Shown: positions 24,892-36,349 of the stretch, one piece after another
How positions within the stretch are numbered: the first letter of the stretch is position 1
Layout: the number at the start of each line of letters is the position of its first letter
DNA from: Pestalotiopsis fici W106-1
Taxonomy: Eukaryota > Ascomycota > Sordariomycetes > Amphisphaeriales > Sporocadaceae
Length of the DNA: 64,000 nt
Assembly: GCF_000516985.1 (NCBI RefSeq)
Contig: NW_006917094.1
Location: 806,001 to 870,000, forward strand
Direction of reading: 5' to 3'
Notes under the pieces: model-generated
Databases searched by the model: none
What the model saw: the letters and a program-made list of their open reading frames with translations, nothing else
What the model was told of the DNA's origin: nothing
Program-made: the position numbers and the translations under genes

Positions 24892-26938
24892 ACGTATGTA
24901 CGAGTTGCAGGAGTATTACGCATTGAGAGGTCTTTTTTTTTTTTGGTTGCGATGATGGCAATGACGAATAACGATAGACTTGGACGATGAATGAATGAGG
25001 GACATGGAATGGCTTGTTCTTGGTCAATACCGTACTAGGTTGTACATTTTACTGCAGGTCCCCCCGAACTACAGCGGGCAAATGGACACACCATATCACA
25101 TGGATATCATTCTGTTTCAAGACTCATCTAACAAACATTTTGGCGGGAAACGACTCAATTATTCCGCATGCGACCGATGTTCGACCGCTTGAGCAGGTAT
25201 CAAGTTGGAGACTGAAGAAATGGCGCGCTAATACGCCTTTCTGTGCCTGGGACTGCGCCAATTCTTGTGTCCACAACTTGGGTATGGTAGAAACATAATT
25301 GAATGTGGCCAACACTTCTGGAGGTTCGTTGTTTCACTGGGCAGTGACATCATTTTGCTGCTAACGCAAATGGTGAAAACGGGTTGACAGTCCACTTCGG
25401 GGCTTTAGGTCATGGAATCCGACTGACTCAGATGTGTAAGTGCCGGTCGGCTATGGATGTTTCCGTGAGAATTGTCGACTCTAGTATATACTAATGTAGG
25501 GTGGGTAGTCTCGGGCTGCGGGTCGTATACTACAGTATCAAGACCATGATATGCAAAGACTAAAATTGCTCGGAATTTCGAAACGTTTCCATTTGGTGAT
25601 TTTGATTATTCTGACCACCCAAGTTGCATAATTGGAGTGGACCCGAGATATCGAGCACACTGCCTCTTGCCTATCTCATCATAATTGGCCAGCTCGCCGT
25701 CTCAGCTTTTGCTATATGTATTATTGCATACCGTTGCCCCTGGCGAGCCTGGCCTGAATGAAGGCTGCCAGAGATCAGAGCCTTGCCCGACTACCACAGC
25801 ATGTTTGAATGACGATTTGACGAGGGTTCCACGTCGACATTGGCAAGTGACGTCAAGCGCCTGCCCACGCCACATATGATGTACAGACGGTCAAATCGGG
25901 GCCTAGCGCAATCAGCGATCCGTGTTCAAAGCCTAGACCCCATCGACCATCGAAATAGCGTGCGCTAGCGCAAGATCCTGGCATTGCAGGGCGCCACCTA
26001 AACGCACTCAAGCTGCGTCTCTCCCCAACCTGCGCCAACCTGAAGCATCTTCTCACTGCACGCAGGGAAGTAGCTTGCTTCAGTGCAACCATGGGGAGAT
26101 ACCTTGACCCAAACAAACAACGACAAACTCCCCCTCTCGATCCATCCCATCCCTCTACCCATCCATACAGCTGCCACCGATGCCTGATCCCCTGTTCCCA
26201 TCCCCCCAGTTCAGCTTACCATCAGGATGGTGAATGGCCCCTCACTGCCGGATGCAGATTCGGAATTCTGATTATCGCTCGTGTTAAATCCCATGGGCGA
26301 ATTTTTCTTTCCCCTCTCCGCCTTCTCAGAGGGACCTTGGGGACTTGGTAAGCGGGTATTGGACCCTCCTTCACAAACTCAAATTGCCCGGTTCTAGTAT
26401 ATTGATCCACCCTGTCCCTGACTGAGGTTTTGGACATGACGGCAGAGCTGCTGCGTTTGGCCGAAGAAAAAATCGACTGGTGCCAACCCATCTGACCTTT
26501 CGACGGCCATCAGGCCATTGAGCAATTTGTGAGGCGCTCTTTTTTCTCTCACTCGCTCATAACCCCCCAAGGACCCCTGAATGGTCCCTGGGATTTCGGG
26601 CCCAAAACTGCGTCACAACCTACGCTAACAGCCCGTTACCTGCTCGATCCGGTGTGAAGTTGGGAAACTGATTCACCGAAATTCCACCTTCTCAAGCACT
26701 GACTTTTTTTCCTCTTCTTTTTCTGAGGATGGAAAAACCAACGTCTTTCAAGTGGTCTCAGAGTCGACTTCTAGCGGCAAAGCCTCTACTTTATTTATTA
26801 AAACTACGTAGAACTCTTGTATTACTTTGCTTGCTTGTGTCTGGGTACCTACCTATCTACCTTGATATATAGTCAAAACTTGTGTGATGATAGCTATGCT
26901 GTGCTGACTGTCATTAACAACTCTGTCCTCTTCTTCTT

Positions 26939-26965
26939 CAGCAGCAGCAGCAGCAGCAGCAGCAG
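26939..26965. repeat. (CAG)9 trinucleotide microsatellite
   Basis: Nine perfect CAG units in non-coding sequence upstream of the histidine kinase, followed by an imperfect CTCAAGCAG unit. Likely length-variable between strains. Confidence 0.9.
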
Positions 26966-27366
26966 CTCAAGCAGTGTGCACTCTCTCTCTCGGTCGAGGA
27001 TTACATTAAGGTATCCAGCTAACCGTATACAGGTAATCTCCTAGCACAAAATCCCTGAGTTGGCAATTTGATTACCTAGGTTAGTTCCAACCTTTCAGAC
27101 ATTCAGTGCGCAAGAGACAGCTGCCGATCTGCCCTTCTCCACAGACACTCCGTCTGTCTCCACCTTGCCACTTTAGCTGCGCACTTCCATGTAAGTAGGT
27201 ACGGTAGATAGGGTAAGGTGATTCTGGTAAGCTCTGCTACTACTACTAAGCAGGTAAAGGTAGCTGGGGGATTCATGGCCGACAAGTAGGTAGTAGACAG
27301 ACAGGGCGGCACACAAGCGCGCGCACACACACACGGGTTAATCGACTTTACCAAGGGTGATCATAC

Positions 27367-27388
27367 TTTTTTTTTTTTTTTTTTTTTT
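27367..27388. repeat. Poly(T) tract, 22 bases
   Basis: An uninterrupted run of 22 T in the histidine kinase upstream region. Tracts like this can be nucleosome-depleting promoter elements in fungi; here that is only inferred from position. Confidence 0.85.
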
Positions 27389-28274
27389 CATTTCTCTCTT
27401 CAACTTGTCGTTTTCTCACAAAAGTTGTCCGCTGTCTGATATTCCCGTGGCCGATGCGGATCTAATAAGCAATAGACGCCATTCCTGCCGCTCTCAACCC
27501 TTCCTAGTGTTCTGTGTTCCTCCGCAGCACAACAGTCAACTCGAATCCTCTCCAGACACCAAACAACTCGAAACCCCCTCCCCCGGCTCTGGTGAGTGTG
27601 CCTTGTCCATCTGTCTTTCCCTCGACCAATATAAGCATTGAGCTTCCCCGCCTCGTCGAGGCTTGCTGTGGACTGTATGATGTGGGTAGGCCGGTAGACA
27701 GCCCCATTTCGCAGGCTGAGCAAAGTATGGCCATATCCTCCAGCCAAAGCCTACATGGAATCGACGAGTTTTGATGAAGATTGGACATACACCCACGGAC
27801 AAATATACAGTCTTGCAAAACTCCCCTCTTCCTTATGAGCCGCCGCCTCGCATCAACAACACAGCTAGCTTCTCGAGAGGAGGTTGGCTCAAACCATTGA
27901 CGTCTTCGAATCACCGTTTTATTATAACCAGCTCGTGCAAGATTGCCTGACATCTCAGCTGATCTCCATGGTAGATACCCTATTTGAATTCCGGAGAGAC
28001 GACCGCATCCAGTCATCGATTTCCACCCAGCCCGGTCTAGACTCCCCCCCACCACCCTCATTCAAGCCGTGTCTCTGCTGCTCTCTTTGAATTACCTAGC
28101 TACCGTGCCTACCAACCCGCTTTCTCTCGATTTGCCCTAGAACCAGACGGAAAGACCAAAGGATTAAAAAAAAAAGCTGGGCTCTATTCTATTCTGGCGC
28201 GCAAATTCGAGCGTCTCTCGGTTCCGACTTTTGGACTACGCTCTCACTGCTCCCACCCAGCATTGTTGTGTCAA

Positions 28275-28307
28275 ATGGGCTTGTTTCGGTTCTGCATCGC
28301 GTGCTAG
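28275..28307 (+). promoter_or_regulatory. Upstream open reading frame before the histidine kinase
   Basis: ATG at 28275 opens a 10-codon frame ending in TAG at 28305-28307, only 11 bases before the main ATG at 28319 and in a different frame. If it lies in the mRNA, scanning ribosomes meet it just before the kinase start, which would damp translation. Transcript start is unknown. Confidence 0.45.
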
Positions 28308-28318
28308 CGGTCAGCGCA

Positions 28319-31300
28319 ATGGTGTCAAAAGCTCTAGATCCATCTCACCGCAACGATGGCTCCAACGATGATGAGTCCTCTCCCTCGTCAAATCCTACCG
28401 TTCGGGAAGCTCCCCCGCCACAACCACAGGTCGACATGGACTCGACCGTAACGACGCCGGAAGAGTCACCGCGAGTGCAACGGAATCCCGAATTGAGCCT
28501 GCGCCGAAACGGCCCTCTCAAGATCCCAAGCAGTCCCAACCTGATACCCGGCCATGGTCCATCTCCGTCGCCCCCGGGCAGCAGAAGGTCCCAATCGGGG
28601 AGTCCGTTCCGCCTTGATCTGCCCTACATATCGCCGGGCCAATTGGCTTTCACGGCTATGCAGTACTTGCCGGTCCCTCTCCTGGTGCTGAACAACTTCA
28701 AGACCGTCGTGATGGCAAACGAGGCCATGGCTCGCTTGCTTGGCATCGTGGCTGACGCTACAGATGCTCAGGATGTCTCTTTAATCGTGGATCAACTCCG
28801 TGGACAGACCTTGCCGCAAATTGGCATCGACATGCTGCAAGATGGCCGGCCCGTATGGGTTTCCTGGGATGACCTTTTCGACTCTTTGGTCGCCGATGGC
28901 CTGACCAAGACTGCAGATATCCCGCCAGAGTCCCATCTTGTTGATGGCAGTGTAGGTGGCGCGACTCCCAAGGTGAAGTCGCCCGAATCAGAACAAGGAC
29001 TTCCTAGCGCCGTTGATGGGAATACAGATCCTGCGGGAAAACCTGGGCCGCTAAACAATTCAGTTGTTGAGGTGATCCTCTCATCCACGGCCTTCCGTGC
29101 AGGAACCAAGCATAAAACCGAGCATCATTCACTCGCAAAGATGATTATCAGTATCTTTGAGATTGGAGACCAGCAGATCTATTTTACTCTGACTTTCACA
29201 AACACCGAGACACCTACAGCCTCTATACCCGTTCAGAAAAAGGTTCCCAGATCCTCTGCAACATCGCTCGAGGCGGCCGATAAAAAGTCAATTTCGCACT
29301 CGAATCCACCCTCCATAGGCTCCAGCCACGACTCAAATTCACCCTCGATGAGAATCAGTCCGAGTGCCGTAACCTTGTCGTCGAGCCCGTTTCCGCCAAT
29401 GGGTCCTCCGTCGCGGAGTATACTATCAAGCACGCCATCGCTCTTTCAAAAAATGACAACCATCAAGGATGCGCTACTAGACAACACCAGAATGCCCATA
29501 CTGGCCATGTGGAAGGATGGTAGTGCTCCAGTTATGAATGCTGCTGCTCGGGATTTGTTTATTGATCCAGAAGCATCAATGCATGACTCAGACGGGTACG
29601 ATCTTTTGCGGGAGTGGCTAGTCTACGACGAGGACTTTACGCGTCAGTATGATTCGAGCGAGTTCCCGATTGCAGTTTTGCTGAGGACTGGCGAGCCATT
29701 TACTGGAATGCGCGTGGGAATGGTCAACAAGCAGCAAGACAAGCGAGTCATTTTTGATGTCCTCGGAGAGATCATCAAAGATCCTGCCACTGGCGAGATG
29801 CTGGCTGGTGTCATCACTTGTCAGGACGTCACCCATATGGCACAGGAGATTACTACCATTAAGGAGCAGGATGAGGAGAGATTCAAACTCATCTGCGATA
29901 CCATGCCACAAATGGTGTGGACTACTACTCCGGATGGTATGCACGACTTCTTCAACTCACGCTGGTATGACTATACAGGTTTGGCGCCAGAAGAGTCTCT
30001 GGGCTTGGGCTGGAAAAATCCGTTCCACCCTGATGACATGCCTGTGACGGTTCGAAGGTGGAAACACAGTCTACAAACAGGTGATCCCTACTACACCGAG
30101 TACAGATGCTTGAGCAAGCATGGCGAGTGGCGTTGGATGATTGGACGTGCCTTGCCCCTACGAAACAAGCAGACTGGAAAGATTGAGAAATGGTTTGGTA
30201 CTTGTACAGATGCACATGAGAGCATGGAAACCAAGGCGGCCGCGAAGCGGATGAGGCAGCAACTTTTGAGTGTACTTTCACATGCCCAAACAACCATCTT
30301 TTCCGTTGATCGAAACCGAAAGATCACCATGCTCGAGGGCGCTCTCATCTGGAACACTTTGAAGCAAGGCAAGCAACACGAGGAAGACAGCAGCGATGAC
30401 GACTTGTACGTTCTGAAATATGTCGGTCAGAATGTGGAGGACGTATTCAATGATCTGAACCCAAAAATCAGACGGGGTGAGGTTCCAGAATTCTTGAACC
30501 CACTTCATGCCATGTTGGATGGAAAACTCAAACGCGATTTTACCCAAGAGCATGAGATTGGTAGGTGTCACCAATGCACCTTTCTAGGAGTACTGCAATC
30601 TAACCCTCTCCTAGACAATCATTTCTTCCGCACGAGATTTGTCCCGACAATGGGCAAACAATCACGCGATGGGATGACTAGTGAATCCATCATTGACGGA
30701 GTTATTGGCATAATCACGGATATCACAGAGCTAAAGGAGAGAGAATCTGACTTGAAAGTTCAGGTCAAGGAGAAGAGACAATTAATGGCCAACGAGGCGG
30801 CAGCCAAAGAGGCAAGTCGTCTCAAGAGTCAGTTTCTTGCCAATGTGAGTTTTCTTTTCCCCCTTCCACTTGATATGAAATGCCAAGGGCTAAACACTGA
30901 CACTGATATAGATGTCACATGAGATTAGGACGCCCATTACTGGTGTCATAGGCATGGCTGAACTTCTCCTCGACTTGGAACTTGGTGAGGAACAGAAAGA
31001 GTATGCGCAGAACATTGTTCGTTCTGCCAATGCATTGTTGACCGTTATCAACGACATTCTTGACTTTTCCAAAGTGGAATCCGGACGTTTGGACATTGAA
31101 GAGGTTCAATTTTCTCTGTCAGTGGTTGTACAGGACGTTACAAAGATGCTTGGATTCGCAGCAGAAAGGAAGAATTTGGAGTTTCATTCCAACGTCTCGG
31201 ACGACATTGCGCAAGATCTCGTTGTCTTGGGTGATCCTGGCAGAGTGAGACAGATTATCACAAATCTGCTTACAAACAGTATCAAGTTCACCAACAGTGG

Positions 31301-32693
31301 CTACGTCAAATTCTCTGTGTGGAAAGGTGAGGAAACGCAAGACACGATTGAGATCAAATTTGTCATTGAGGATAGTGGTGTCGGCATTGAGGAGGAAGTA
31401 CGAAAGCGCCTGTTCCAACCATTTAGCCAGGGCGACTCATCGACAGCAAGGAAGTTTGGCGGTACCGGTCTTGGATTGACCATATCGAAAAATCTTGTTG
31501 AATTGATGCATGGAAGGATTACTTTGGAGTCATCTGCCGGCAATGGCACAACGGCAATGTTCTGGATTCCATTCAACAAAGGCCAAACTTCTCAAATATC
31601 AACGCTCAATGAAGTTGGCACACTCCCTGATCGGCTTCAATCCGAGATGAGTGTTTCGTGCAACAGCTCCGAGTACGAGCATATTATCAACACCCCTCCC
31701 CCTGAATCAATGCGCAATTCAAACAAGCGATCGCCACAGCGGGCACGGCCTGCCAGCATTACATCATCTCCTCTCTTTACTGAAGAAGACTTATCGGCAA
31801 CTGAGCGAGCAAAGATCTTTGTACTCGTTGTCGAAGATAAGTGAGTATCTCACCAATTGTGTCATGTGTGATCTGTGTGCTAAATTGTCGACAGTGCTAT
31901 CAATCAACAGATTGCCCTGAAAACGATACAGAAGCTCAGTTTCAAGGTGGAAGCTGTATGGAACGGCAAGGAGGCTCTGGAGTATCTCGAGGCTGCCCAG
32001 CAAGGCAAACACGCCAAACCAGACATCATCTTGATGGATGTTCAGATGCCTGTCATCGACGGGTACAAGGCGACGCACATTTTGCGGCACCATGTTCCGT
32101 ATCGGGCCTACACTAAAGACGTACCAATCGTGGCAATGACGGCCTCGGCAATTCAGGGAGACCGCGAGAAATGCAAGAAGGCAGGCATGGACGACTATCT
32201 AGCCAAGCCTGTGCGAGGAAAGATGTTGGAAAAAATGCTCGTGAAGTGGAGTCGTGTCAAAAGAAAGACGGCTTCGGCTCCAGAACACAACACAGACCTA
32301 TCGGTATCTGACTGTTCAGAAACAGGCGAGCACTGTCTTAGTGCGGACATACCTACATTTGCCCATTCTGACACCGACGTCGAGACTGCGACATCAAACG
32401 AACATGCAGACTCGGATTTCCACCCAGATGAGTTCAGCACCAATCTATCAACACCAAAACCTTTGGTGCGCAATGGATCACACGAAATAACGGCGTATCC
32501 GTTTGGAAATTTCAGCACAGCAAACCAAGGGGGCCAAAGCAGACAACTGGATACGAACGAGCTAGCCATGCAACTTCGAGATGACAAGCTCATGGGTGCT
32601 GCAGGCGGTGCCGATGCACCAAAGCACCAAATGGTCGAGGGCGACTCGTTGACTGAAGAGAATGTGGGGAAGCTCAAGCAAAGTGCGCGGTGA
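28319..32693 (+). CDS. PAS-domain hybrid histidine kinase (two-component sensor)
   Basis: Cytosolic hybrid sensor kinase that autophosphorylates a His and passes phosphate to its own receiver, then to the fungal HPt protein and the response regulators Skn7/Ssk1. Four exons: 28319-30560, 30615-30844, 30912-31840 and 31895-32693. Introns are 54, 67 and 54 bp, giving 1399 residues. The N-terminus is Ser/Pro-rich. PAS-like modules start near residues 109, 386, 521 (clearest: MPQMVWTTTPDG, then FHPDD) and 650. Next comes HisKA with phospho-acceptor H827 in MSHEIRTP, then HATPase_c with the N box (NLLTNSIKF), DSGVGI and GGTGLGL. The REC domain has acidic ED at 1132-1133, phospho-acceptor D1182 in LMDVQMP, the MTAS motif and K in LAKP. 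A low-complexity tail follows. No transmembrane helix is seen. The first intron has no in-frame stop, so an unspliced form adds 18 residues. The exact fungal kinase class is not assigned. Confidence 0.95.
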
Positions 32694-33822
32694 CAAATAC
32701 ACAAGCAGTTCAGCGGAATTCTGGCTGAACGGCGTTTCGGAGCTGGTTCCACTGTGCAAGGGAAAACCACAACCCTACTGGCGATGATTAATTGCGACAA
32801 ATGATACTTTTACGACAAGCTGAATAGCATAACGGGCCTTTGGGGTCTTTCTTTCTTTCTTTCGCACGGCATGGCGAAACCGGGATTTGGGAGATTATTT
32901 TGGGATGAAAACGAGATACCACAGCAAAGGCCACGCACATAGATGATTCATTTTAGGGGGNNNNNNNNNNNNNNNNNNNNNNNNNNNNNNNNNNNNNNNN
33001 NNNNNNNNNNNNNNNNNNNNNNNNNNNNNNNNNNNNNNNNNNNNNNNNNNNNNNNNNNNNCCCCCCCCCCCCCAAGTACATGTACTCTAGCCATTAGTTC
33101 CAGGACCCAGCAATGTTTGCCCGAGGGAGTAAGAAGAGAATTTGGTCATCTCTCCTCCCCTTACTAGAGGGTGATTTGGGCCCTCAGGCGGGTGTAACAC
33201 CTTTTAATGCATAGCAAAGACAGACCCCCTTTGGGTCATTTCGGGAATATAGAATTGAGCCTGATAGAATAGGACATAATTTTCCATGTATCAAAGTCTG
33301 GGATTCCTTTCGACCTGATTGAGGTTTCAATGCATGATATGAGACAAGCTGCCGTGACTGACACCCAGAGTTCGCCGTCCCCGACAAACAAACAAGGAAA
33401 CCATGATTTGATTATGTTGTTGACAGACTTTGTAAAGACACACTGTCAATCTGATACTCGAGGATCAAAGACGTAAAAGAGAATTCTAGAACATGCCCCA
33501 GACCTGCCCATGGTCATCGAAGCCCTACTACATGAGTACAAAGATCGGCGAGAGCCCCTTTTATAGCCAGCCATTGCATTCATTCCCGAGGCCTAGAGAA
33601 GACGAGCTCTTGTTTCGTGACAAGAATTCAAGAAGACGAGTTACGTTGGGTTCCCTCTCCGTCTTAGTGCCTTAATACTCCTAGCACATAGGCATGGAAA
33701 AGGCACCGATTTTAGCCAGGATTGTCTTTTGAGCCTTTTAATGTACCAAGCAGAGACGCTTTCAATCACGAGACGCGGGACTTTCAATTATCGAGAAGGA
33801 CAGCTAGTCCTATACGTTACCA
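32694..33822. other. Spacer containing an assembly gap
   Basis: 3' region of the histidine kinase and upstream region of the small orphan gene. No coding frame is supported. The true length is unknown because of the gap. A (CTTT)4 run lies at about 32846-32863. Confidence 0.5.
32961..33060. other. Assembly gap (100 N)
   Basis: Exactly 100 N, the conventional length for a gap of unknown size. The left edge ends in five G (32956-32960) and the right edge starts with thirteen C (33061-33073). Sequence may be missing here. Confidence 0.99.
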
Positions 33823-34512
33823 ATGCCACGATCCCGGGCAACCAAGAAGGGAGGTAAACGGGTTCTTCAAAAGGCCCGAAAGACGAACCAGACCGAGCCT
33901 GGAGAAGATCCAGCTGAAGCATCTCTGGGTGTGCCGTCATCGACCAGCTTTAGAGAGCGATTATCCAATATATTTGGAAAACCGTCGCTCTCGCTGCGAG
34001 GAAGAAAGAAGATTGGCCGGGACAGCGATTCCAACGACTCTAACAGCAAGGACGGCAAGGACAAGGCCCAGCTCAGCAGTCTCCTCAGGCGGACTATAAA
34101 AGGTCTGGGGAGACCGTTGGTTGGACCGCTCGTAGGGCTGCCAAGGGAGAAATGGCAATGCGCCAAGTGCCGGGCGACCTGCCATTTGGCCGCCGGCACG
34201 GGCGAGGGTCTGCTCAGGCGCTGGTTCTGGCAATTACTCGGGACTCTCGGCGCAGCACTGACGGGTCGGCGCCGGGCGGCGGCGACGGCAGGGACGGGAC
34301 TGCTCGAGGCCAAGTACCAAGGCCTGGAGTTTCAAGTGGCCGAAGCCATGCACAAATTTGGCAAACGTATGGAGAACTTGGCAAGTTGTATTCAAGACGG
34401 CGCTACTGAGAGGAAGGGGCGGATTGAAAGGAAGAGGCGGAAGAAACAGGAGCGCGACCGGCAGAAGGCTGAACGTCTTGAACTGGAACTCTGTGAACCG
34501 GCTGTTGACTAG
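33823..34512 (+). CDS. Small basic protein, function unknown
   Basis: Single-exon frame of 229 residues, very rich in Arg and Lys. The N-terminal half is polar and probably disordered. The middle has WQCAKCRATCH, three closely spaced Cys plus His that could bind metal, followed by a Gly/Ala-rich semi-hydrophobic stretch (RRWFWQLLGTLGAALTG). The C-terminus is a strongly charged helix (about residues 185-225) suited to a coiled coil. I do not recognise the family. It is convergent with MDM12, 367 bp away. In favour of a real gene: length, a single ATG-to-stop frame and a non-random domain layout. Against: no known relative by eye, and long overlapping frames on the other strand in the same GC-rich sequence. 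Confidence 0.5.
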   Translation: MPRSRATKKGGKRVLQKARKTNQTEPGEDPAEASLGVPSSTSFRERLSNIFGKPSLSLRGRKKIGRDSDSNDSNSKDGKDKAQLSSLLRRTIKGLGRPLVGPLVGLPREKWQCAKCRATCHLAAGTGEGLLRRWFWQLLGTLGAALTGRRRAAATAGTGLLEAKYQGLEFQVAEAMHKFGKRMENLASCIQDGATERKGRIERKRRKKQERDRQKAERLELELCEPAVD

Positions 34513-34879
34513 GAGGAGGAGGGAAGGTAGGAGACAACACGCGTGATAGAGTAAGGGTAAGTCCAAATCTACGAATATGGTGTTTGCACATGCTCTCCAT
34601 CGATAACCTTGAGACGACAAATTGGTCGGACTAGGCTGGGCTCGACTTGGAGCCTAGATTATGTGCTGGAGTGGAGTTTTATTGTTTCCCCCATTTCCCC
34701 TTATATATCAGATTCGAGGCTAATATAGCATTAGCATATACATCTCTAGAGGCTAAAAGTTGTGCCCAACATAGTCTTCTGCCTCGAATGATAATCAACT
34801 CACCATCATCGTTACCCAGACGTCGGCTTACTACAGAGCGAGAAACAAGCCATATAATCTTATGTAAATGCTTCTTGTT
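34513..34879. other. Short convergent spacer, no gene seen
   Basis: 367 bp between the 3' ends of the small basic protein gene and MDM12. AT-rich in the middle, consistent with two 3' untranslated ends. Confidence 0.5.
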
Positions 34880-36349
34880 TCAGACAAGGAAGGTCCAGAA
34901 GCTAGGATAGACAAATTCCTCCTCGAATATTCTCCTGACCTGCTCGAGCACGAAGCGCTCCACCTTGCCGACATTCTTGAGGCTCTGTTTGATGCCCTCG
35001 CGCTGCCCAATTTCGCTCTCGACCTTAATTTCCTGGAGAAGCCCGCCCATACGGCCCTTCTGTCTCTTCTCGCCTTGTGCATCTTCCTCCTCGTCCGAGT
35101 CGTCGTCATCGTTGCCCACAGCAGCAACCGCATCCTCGGGGCTTAGGAAACAAAAGTGGACGCGTTTTCTGATATTGGCCACAACACCGACACCGTCAAA
35201 GGACAAGCCCGTGATATTGAGCTTGACCGGGATACCCACGAAGCTCGGCATGGGGTAGTCGAGCAGGATCTCGGCCGTCAGCATGAGCTTGATGTCGCCC
35301 GCGTACTTGATGCGAAACACGGCCTGCATATCTTCGATCCTGGGCTCCCGGAACTTTCTCATTTCCTCGTCGTCTTCGTCCTCTTCATCTTCATCCTCTT
35401 CACCATCATCCCCATCCCCCAATTCGTCGTCAATAGCGCTGCCGGTCAGAGCGGCATTTGCGTCCCGCGTAGGGGGTCTCGAGGCCCCCGCCGACGTGGG
35501 CGCCAGGGTCGAGACGCTATGCTTCTCCCGCAACAGCGCGCTCGATGCACTAGCCGGGAAGTCCTGGATGCTGATGGAGCTGCTGCTCTGCGAATGGTTG
35601 CGGTGGTGACCGCCGACGCCGTTGGCCACCCGGCCACCTTGGGACGACGACGGGGTCCCTGGGTACGAGGATGTTGACCCGCCCGGATAATACTGCTCGA
35701 ACCGGCCATTTAGGTGCTGGGCCCCAGCCACGGCCGCGAGTGGTGTCTGCGTGCCCGACGGCCAGCCGGTAGCAATATGGGACGGAAAGTAGTGCATATT
35801 GGCAGTGCCTCCAGGTATGCCGAGAAAGGGCGTGCCGACGTCGGGGGTCTGTGGCGCACTGCGCAGGCCGGCCGTGTGAATGAAGCCACCGCCCAGGGGG
35901 TCCATGGGGGCCGGGCTTGCACTCCTAGGACTGTTCCCGGCGCTGATGGAGAGGCCAAAGCCGCCGAGGCGCCGCCTCTGCTCCTCTCTACGCCTCCGTT
36001 CGGCGGCCCTGATGGCGTCCGGAACCTCGTCCGCGCCTTGAGCGTGACCGACACCATTGCTCGGTGCAGCAGAAGCGGCATCCTCATCGTCCTCCCCGCT
36101 GGCCTCGTCGTCCTGCTCGTCAGCCTCGGGCATCTCCTCGTAAAAGTCCGGCAGCGGATCACAAATATCCTTGAGCGTGACCTTGGGCGGTATGCTGCCA
36201 AATTGGAAATCATGCACCTTGACCGACTTGATGAAGCGCGGCAACGGCACGGCCTGGAACTTGGTGTGAATAAAATCGCGGATGCGGCCGGCCAACTCGT
36301 CCCCATCCGGCCCCGATGTCAGGGTGTCCCAGTTGAGATCTATCGACAT
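34880..36349 (-). CDS. MDM12: Mitochondrial distribution and morphology protein 12 (ERMES subunit)
   Basis: SMP-domain lipid-transfer subunit of the ER-mitochondria encounter structure, where it links ER-anchored Mmm1 to the outer-membrane proteins Mdm34 and Mdm10. Single exon, 489 residues. The N-terminus MSIDLNWDTL is the conserved family start; an in-frame ATG seven codons upstream (36370) is a less likely start. SMP segments: FIHTKFQAVPLPRFIKSVKV and FGSIPPKVTLKDI at the N-terminal side; EDMQAVFRIKYAGDIKL, LLDYPMPSFVGIPVKL and LSFDGVGVVANI at the C-terminal side. The two halves are separated by a long Ser/Pro/Gly-rich and acidic insert (about residues 65-320), typical of filamentous fungi. 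The C-terminal ERFVLEQVRRIFEEEFVYP block is intact. The spacing to FAB1 suggests independent promoters. Confidence 0.97.
   Translation of the reverse strand: MSIDLNWDTLTSGPDGDELAGRIRDFIHTKFQAVPLPRFIKSVKVHDFQFGSIPPKVTLKDICDPLPDFYEEMPEADEQDDEASGEDDEDAASAAPSNGVGHAQGADEVPDAIRAAERRRREEQRRRLGGFGLSISAGNSPRSASPAPMDPLGGGFIHTAGLRSAPQTPDVGTPFLGIPGGTANMHYFPSHIATGWPSGTQTPLAAVAGAQHLNGRFEQYYPGGSTSSYPGTPSSSQGGRVANGVGGHHRNHSQSSSSISIQDFPASASSALLREKHSVSTLAPTSAGASRPPTRDANAALTGSAIDDELGDGDDGEEDEDEEDEDDEEMRKFREPRIEDMQAVFRIKYAGDIKLMLTAEILLDYPMPSFVGIPVKLNITGLSFDGVGVVANIRKRVHFCFLSPEDAVAAVGNDDDDSDEEEDAQGEKRQKGRMGGLLQEIKVESEIGQREGIKQSLKNVGKVERFVLEQVRRIFEEEFVYPSFWTFLV

Larger units (their letters stand above)
24892..28318. 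other. 3.4 kb spacer; promoter and long leader of the histidine kinase gene
   Basis: There is no supported gene. Frames on the minus strand at 27504-28061 and elsewhere overlap plus-strand frames and have no domain features. Notable sequence: (CAG)9 at 26939-26965, a T22 run at 27367-27388, a short GC/CA repeat near 27318-27334, and several GGTACCTACC/TAGGTA motifs (26846-26866, 27184-27215). A long, pyrimidine-rich leader directly precedes the kinase start, as is common for regulatory genes. Confidence 0.45.

Noticed and set aside
27504..28061. 185-codon minus-strand frame upstream of the histidine kinase
   Set aside because: It overlaps the pyrimidine-rich kinase leader, has no domain pattern, and competing frames of similar length lie on both strands.
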